The notes under the pieces: model-generated
Told to the model about the DNA's origin: nothing
Database searches by the model: none
Seen by the model: the letters and a program-made list of their open reading frames with translations, nothing else
DNA from: Streptomyces sp. NBC_00193
Lineage (GTDB): Bacteria > Actinomycetota > Actinomycetes > Streptomycetales > Streptomycetaceae
Assembly: GCF_026342735.1 (NCBI RefSeq)
Contig: NZ_JAPEMM010000002.1
Location: forward strand, 496,001-560,000
Reading direction: 5' to 3'
Length of the DNA stretch: 64,000 bases
In this document: positions 59,863 to 64,000 of the stretch, in pieces
How the letters are laid out: each line of letters opens with the position of its first letter
How positions within the stretch are numbered: the stretch's first letter is position 1
Program-made: the position numbers and the translations under genes

Positions 59863-60597
59863 TCACCAGGGCTCGGTGACGGTCACCGGGAACTCCTCGC
59901 GCGTACGAACCGTGACGGTGCCCGCATCCGTGCCCCCGTACACCTCGTGCCGCCAGGCCGCGAAGACCCGTACCACCCTGCGGGCGTCGTCGCCTCGGCC
60001 CTTGCCCACCGCGCGGGTGGTGAAGGTCACCTCCGCGAGGCCCTTCCCCCGCACCTTGCGGACGCGGACCTCGGAGATGCCGTCCGCGGAGACGAACGTG
60101 TCCTCCTCGGTACGGTGCTTCGCGTAATAGGCGACGAAGTCCCGCCTCATGTCGAACCAGCCGGCCGCGCCGCAGGGGCCCGCGCCATTGGTGGCGGCGC
60201 CGTTGGTGGCGGCGCCGGGTCCGGAGGTGCCGTCCGTGGGCGGGTCGGGCGCGCCGGTGTCCTGATCGGTGGGCGGACCGGCGTAGCCGCCCGTCTCCTC
60301 GTCCGTCGGCGGGCCGGCGTAGGCGCCCGTCTCCTCGTCCGTCGGCGGGCCCGCGTATCCGCCCGTCTGCTCCTCCGTCGGGATGTCGGGCGCGACGGTG
60401 GCCCCGGCCGCGCCGGCGTCCGTACCCGTCGTCCCGTCCAGGTCGCAGCGCTCCGGACCGGGCGCCGCCACGGGAGCGGCGGGCCCGGCCGCCTCCCCCG
60501 CCCGTACGGTGCCGCAGGCCGCGAGTCCGGCGCACAGGAGTACGGCCAGCCCGGCGAAGGCCGTCCGCCCGCTCCGGGATACCGCAGTCTTCGTCAT
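59863..60597 (-). CDS. Lipoprotein with 12-residue repeats
   Basis: The protein has 244 residues. The lipobox LAACG gives Cys28. A spacer contains three near-identical 12-residue units (ETGGYAGPPTDE) encoded by 36-base DNA repeats (about 60260-60372). The C-terminal domain (FDMRRDFVAYYAKHRTEEDTFVS, then AEVTFTTRAVGKGR and RVVRVFAAWRHE) appears structured and beta-rich. I recognise no family. GGAG precedes ATG 60597. The repeat spacer likely reaches through the wall. Confidence 0.72.
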   Translation of the reverse strand: MTKTAVSRSGRTAFAGLAVLLCAGLAACGTVRAGEAAGPAAPVAAPGPERCDLDGTTGTDAGAAGATVAPDIPTEEQTGGYAGPPTDEETGAYAGPPTDEETGGYAGPPTDQDTGAPDPPTDGTSGPGAATNGAATNGAGPCGAAGWFDMRRDFVAYYAKHRTEEDTFVSADGISEVRVRKVRGKGLAEVTFTTRAVGKGRGDDARRVVRVFAAWRHEVYGGTDAGTVTVRTREEFPVTVTEPW

Positions 60598-60699
60598 GTC
60601 ATCTCCCCCTTCTGCCCGTGTAGAGGGCTCCGCGCTCGGTGCGGTTGCCTCCCGGGCCGCCGTTCCCGCAGGCCAGGGAGCCTGGTATTGCTGTGCCGC

Positions 60700-60962
60700 A
60701 TGACGCACCCCCCGACTCCCACGACTCCCCCGATCCCCCTCGCGGCGCGGCCCGTCCTCTTCCTCGACGTGGACGGACCCCTCATCCCGTTCGGGTCCGC
60801 GCAGGGCTACCCGGTCTACGAGTCCCCCGGTGCGCCGGCCGAAGCCGACGGGCACCCCCTCCTCCCGGCCCGGCCCTCCTGCACCGCGTCGACCCCCGGG
60901 TCGGCCTCGGCGACGGCGACTTCGCCGTCCTGGAGGCGTGGCTGCGCGCCCACGCCGGCTGA
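60700..60962 (+). pseudogene. HAD-type hydrolase gene with internal deletion
   Basis: The first 55 residues show the start of a HAD hydrolase (RPVLFLDVDGPLIPFGS) and the last 25, in another frame, the usual end of that family (LLHRVDPRVGLGDGDFAVLEAWLRA). The central region of roughly 100 residues, which holds the remaining catalytic motifs, is missing, with a frame change at the junction near 60873. The product cannot be an active enzyme. Confidence 0.7.
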
Positions 60963-61143
60963 GCACGGGCGGCTGCGGGCTGGCCCTGCGCCGGAGCCGG
61001 GCGGCGGCCGCCCCCGCCCGCCACCCGGCGTACGCCCGGGGAGCGTTCGCCGCCCGGCGTGCCAACGGGGCCCGGCTTCGGGCCCCGTCCGGCATGGGTA
61101 GGCTTCCCGCGACACAGTGTGCGGCGGGGTTCGGGGTGGGGTC

Positions 61144-61881
61144 ATGGGGCGTCAGATGCGTGTGCCCGGTGCGGTACTGGCGGCCGTGCTGCTGCTGGCC
61201 GTCGCCGGTTGTTCCGGAGCGGGGAGCGGATCCGGGGCGGATCCGGGCGACGATCCGAGGCCGGGCGGCGCCGCACCCGCCACGTCATCCGCTCCCGCCG
61301 ACGGGAAGCCCCCCTCCGGCGACGTGCTCCCCGGCATGGTCGGCGTCTCCGTGGCCCGTACCCAGCTGGCCGCGCTGAAGGTGGCGCCGCCGGGAACCAT
61401 GTCCGGCTACAGCCGGGACAAGTTCACGCACTGGGCGGAGCAGGGCGACAAGTGCGACACCCGCGAGGTCATCCTGCAGCGGGACGGTGCGAACGTCGCC
61501 CGGGACTCGCAGTGCAAGGCCGTGTCCGGCACGTGGAAGAGCCTGTACGACGAGGTGGTGGTCACCGAGGCCTCGAAGATGGACATCGACCACATGGTGC
61601 CCCTCGCCGAAGGCTGGCGCTCCGGCGCGGCCGGCTGGGACGCCGCGAAGCGCAAGGCCTTCGCGAACGATCTGACCCGCCCTCAACTGCTCGCGGTGAC
61701 CGCCTCCTCGAACCGTTCGAAGGGCGACCAGAGTCCCGACCAGTGGCAGCCGCCGTCGAAGGCGGCCTGGTGCCAGTACGGGCGGGCCTGGACCACGGTC
61801 AAGTCCGCGTACGGGCTGACCGTCACCGACCCCGAGAAGAAGATGCTCTCCACCATGCTGGACACCTGCGCGGCCGCCTGA
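61144..61881 (+). CDS. Exported HNH endonuclease lipoprotein
   Basis: The protein has 245 residues. Its lipobox is LAVAGC (Cys23). The nuclease domain contains MDIDHMVPLAEGWRSGA, with the HNH-type His-Asp motif (DIDH), then 'TASSNRSKGDQSP' and 'AWCQYGRAW'. The two Cys at about residues 106 and 126 are likely disulfide-bonded. It should degrade DNA outside the cell. The ATG at 61144 is chosen; a second ATG at 61156 is an alternative. The Shine-Dalgarno is weak. Confidence 0.82.
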   Translation: MGRQMRVPGAVLAAVLLLAVAGCSGAGSGSGADPGDDPRPGGAAPATSSAPADGKPPSGDVLPGMVGVSVARTQLAALKVAPPGTMSGYSRDKFTHWAEQGDKCDTREVILQRDGANVARDSQCKAVSGTWKSLYDEVVVTEASKMDIDHMVPLAEGWRSGAAGWDAAKRKAFANDLTRPQLLAVTASSNRSKGDQSPDQWQPPSKAAWCQYGRAWTTVKSAYGLTVTDPEKKMLSTMLDTCAAA

Positions 61882-61889
61882 CGCCGCTC

Positions 61890-61914
61890 ACCCCGGGGCC
61901 CTTCCCCCCGGGGT
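61890..61914. terminator. Probable terminator between convergent genes
   Basis: ACCCCGGGG (61890-61898) and CCCCGGGGT (61906-61914) can pair around a 7-base loop between the stops of the HNH gene and the beta-propeller gene. Confidence 0.55.
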
Positions 61915-61932
61915 CCTTCCCCTCGGAACCCT

Positions 61933-63099
61933 TCATCCCAGGACGGCGATGCCCAGCGGACGCGATCCCGCCGCGAGCCGGCGGCTGCTCCCGCTGTCGA
62001 GGTCCACGACCGTGATGCCGTTCCAGTAGCCGTCCCGGGTGTAGCCCCCGGTGACGTAGGCCGTCCGCCCGTCCCGGGACACGGCCACGTCCTCGTGCGG
62101 CCCCTCCAGCGGGTACACCCGCTCCGAGCCGTCCGGGGAACGGACCGTGAGGGAGGGCCCCTTGCCCTTGCCCGGTTCCACCGCCCCCGTGCCGACCACC
62201 AGCAGCCGGCCGTCCGCCGTGACCGCGGCCCCGTGCTGATGGGTGTCGGCGGTCATCTCCTCCACCGTGGTGCGGCCCGTCCGCGGATCCACCACCGCGA
62301 GCCGCTCGCCCTCGAAGGGCAGCAGGAGCATCCCGTCCGCCGGCCGTACGACGGCGTAGTGCGGTTTCAGCCAGGAACCGAGGCCGCCCTCCGTCCCGTA
62401 CGGGGCCACCTCGATGCGGCGCGGCGGCCCCGATGCTGCGCCTTCACCGGTTCCGCCGGCTCCGACGGGCACGACGGTGACGTCGAAGGAGTCGTGGCCG
62501 GTGACGTACACCTCCGAGCCGTCGCGCGAGACGTCCACGTCGAAGGGGCGGCGGCCCACCGGGACCACCGCCGTGACCTCGGCCTTCGCCGTGTCGACGA
62601 CCTCCAGGACGCCGGTGGTCCCGGGCACGTTGACCCCGACGTACGCGTGCGCGCCGTCGGGCGAGAGCGCGATGCCCATGCCGCCGCCCCGGTACTCGCC
62701 GCCGGTCGCGGGCCCGGTGCCGGTGGTGCGGTACGGGATCAGGGCCTGCCGGGTGCGCGTCCGCGTGTCCACGACGGCGACCCCCTCGGCCGTGGCCACC
62801 CAGGCCCGGCCGTCCGCGCCGACCACCAGGCCGTACGGGGCCCTGCCGACCGGCACCGAGCCGACCGCGCCGCGCTCCGGGTCCACGAAGGTGACGGAAT
62901 CGGCCCCGAAGTCGGCGACCAGCAGGGTGCCGGCCGGGGTGGTCGCGGCCGTCGGCAGCGGAGAGGCCGCGGGGGCGGCGGCCGGGGGCGCGTCGGGGGT
63001 GGAGCAGGCCCCCAGCAGCAGTGCTCCGGCGAGGACCGCGAGGGCGGTACGGGTTCCCCGTACGCGGCGGCGCGGGTGCGGGCGGTCGTGCTGCGGCAT
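61933..63099 (-). CDS. YncE-type beta-propeller lipoprotein
   Basis: The protein has 388 residues. The lipobox LLLGAC gives Cys32. Seven propeller-like blades follow, each with a 'LLVADFGADSVTFVD', 'DVDVSRDGSEVYVTG' or 'DVAVSRDGRTAYVTGG'-type strand. Such YVTN/YncE proteins bind surface partners or act as lactonases; no catalytic motif is evident. GAGAGGGG is eight bases before ATG 63099. Confidence 0.85.
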   Translation of the reverse strand: MPQHDRPHPRRRVRGTRTALAVLAGALLLGACSTPDAPPAAAPAASPLPTAATTPAGTLLVADFGADSVTFVDPERGAVGSVPVGRAPYGLVVGADGRAWVATAEGVAVVDTRTRTRQALIPYRTTGTGPATGGEYRGGGMGIALSPDGAHAYVGVNVPGTTGVLEVVDTAKAEVTAVVPVGRRPFDVDVSRDGSEVYVTGHDSFDVTVVPVGAGGTGEGAASGPPRRIEVAPYGTEGGLGSWLKPHYAVVRPADGMLLLPFEGERLAVVDPRTGRTTVEEMTADTHQHGAAVTADGRLLVVGTGAVEPGKGKGPSLTVRSPDGSERVYPLEGPHEDVAVSRDGRTAYVTGGYTRDGYWNGITVVDLDSGSSRRLAAGSRPLGIAVLG

Positions 63100-63281
63100 G
63101 GGCGTGGCCCCTCTCGGTTCCGGGGGCGGGGCCGGTGGTGCGCCCGCTCCCCCGTACCCATCCTCACCTCGCGCGGCCGCCCGACCGCTCGGCCCGGCGG
63201 CCGACAGCGGGGTCAGCCGATCGGTCGATGCGGGGGCGCGCACGGGTGGGGCGAAGGGGGTAACGGGGCGGGGCGGGCGGC

Positions 63282-63815
63282 TCAGCCCTCGTACTCCGTC
63301 AGGTCGATGCCGTGGAGGTTGAGGAGCGCGCCGGTCTGCGGGTGGTTGATGTCCTTCTCGGCGGTCATGCCCAGCTTGCGGATCACGTTCTCGGACTCGT
63401 CGTTGCCCGCCCGGTTCACGGCGACGACCCGGTCGAGGCCCCGGTCCTGGAGGGCGAACTCCAGGGTGGCGTGCGCGGCCTCGGAACCGTAGCCCTGGCC
63501 CCAGTAGGAACGCCCGAGCCGCCAGGTGATCTCGGCCGCCGGCAGGACCTCGGGCAGCCACCACGGCATGGAGAGGCCCACGGCTCCGATCAGCTCGCCG
63601 GAGGCCAGCAGCTCCACGGCGAAGATCCCGAAGCCCTCCTCGTCCCACTCGTCCTCCCACCGCTCGATGGTCTCGGCGGTCTCCTCCAGGTCGAGGGTCT
63701 CGCCGTCGCCGATCCAGCGCATCACCTCGGGGTCGGCGTTGATCTCCGACAGGGGGACGAGGTCGTCCTCGGACCAGCGGCGGAGGAGGAGGCGGGGGGT
63801 ACGGATCTCGGTCAT
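63282..63815 (-). CDS. GNAT family N-acetyltransferase
   Basis: The protein has 177 residues. TPRLLLRRWSEDDLVPL is the typical opening, and the acetyl-CoA pyrophosphate loop is in YWGQGYGSEAAHATLEFAL (Q-x-x-G-x-G/A). The C-terminal part (VVAVNRAGNDESENVIRKLGM) matches the RimJ/RimL branch that acetylates proteins or small molecules. ATG 63815 is preceded by GGGAG. Beyond it, 63816-64000 contains only short GCACGGCCGCC repeats. Confidence 0.85.
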   Translation of the reverse strand: MTEIRTPRLLLRRWSEDDLVPLSEINADPEVMRWIGDGETLDLEETAETIERWEDEWDEEGFGIFAVELLASGELIGAVGLSMPWWLPEVLPAAEITWRLGRSYWGQGYGSEAAHATLEFALQDRGLDRVVAVNRAGNDESENVIRKLGMTAEKDINHPQTGALLNLHGIDLTEYEG

Positions 63816-64000
63816 GGCTCCCATCCTGCCGAACGCGCCGGACATCGGGTAATCGGGTCCCCCGCAGCGCCGTCGCACGGCCGCCGCAGCACCGTCGGAG
63901 GGCCGTCGCACGGCCGCCACCAGGGCTTCGTAGGGGCGCCACCACGCCCGGCTAGAGCCCCGGACCCGCCTGCCCGGCCGCCGGGTCCCCCGCCGGGTCC

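Noticed and set aside
63816..64000. Gene at the right edge
   Set aside because: The sequence holds only short direct repeats and no frame with a start, ribosome site and coding bias.

Overview
The window is about 64 kb of very GC-rich DNA. Its genes show the strong third-position G/C bias, the frequent GTG starts, the leaderless promoters (a TAGGCT-type -10 box 6-7 bases before the start codon) and the gene content of a Streptomyces-like actinomycete chromosome: MMPL transporter, VanZ, YfhO, ClC, STAND/WD40 regulator, DUF6381, DmdR-type iron box and allantoicase. I cannot name the species. There is no rRNA, tRNA, CRISPR array or secondary-metabolite synthase. Most of the window looks like ordinary chromosomal housekeeping and niche genes.

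Layout. 0.1-4.5 kb: a divergent MMPL transporter and TetR regulator separated by a dense cluster of TGACA operators, followed by a DUF2993 (LmeA-like) protein and an MmpS-like lipoprotein, a plausible envelope-lipid module. 4.5-8.8 kb: an SgcJ/EcaC-type protein behind a near-perfect SoxR box, an SDR/LysR divergent pair, an ADP-ribosylglycohydrolase and a VanZ protein. 8.9-13.9 kb: a two-component system that converges on a D,D-carboxypeptidase with a very long disordered N-terminus, then a Tat-type amidase. 14-21 kb: NIPSNAP protein, ClC channel, cytochrome P450 and YfhO membrane protein. 21-28.6 kb: YciO/Sua5 protein, a translationally coupled MFS-TetR-small protein operon under a 47-bp palindrome, and an arylsulfotransferase/NCS2-permease operon divergent from an XRE-cupin regulator.

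28.7-40.4 kb: AI-2E transporter, secreted I36-type inhibitor, a 1338-residue HTH-STAND-WD40 signalling protein, an NlpC/P60 hydrolase, a serine hydrolase, a secreted NPP1 (necrosis-inducing-like) protein, an HPP membrane protein and small proteins. 40.4-48.3 kb is an accessory, decaying island: a frameshifted HEAT gene, twin hairpins, a catalytically dead epoxide-hydrolase homologue with its WYL regulator, an IS110 transposase relic, an intact HEAT protein, a lipoprotein, and an intact member of an unidentified family flanked by two broken paralogues.

48.3-64 kb: ComB-like phosphatase, a second P450 divergent from a dienelactone hydrolase, two secreted wall-type proteins, an allantoicase without other ureide genes, the ohr/ohrR peroxide pair around a 26-bp palindrome, an MsrPQ-like molybdopterin oxidoreductase/cytochrome b pair, ferredoxin reductase fprA behind an iron box, lipoproteins, a HAD pseudogene with an internal deletion, a secreted HNH nuclease, a beta-propeller lipoprotein and a GNAT acetyltransferase. 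Stem-loop terminators and short GC-rich tandem repeats lie mainly in the intergenic spaces downstream of genes.
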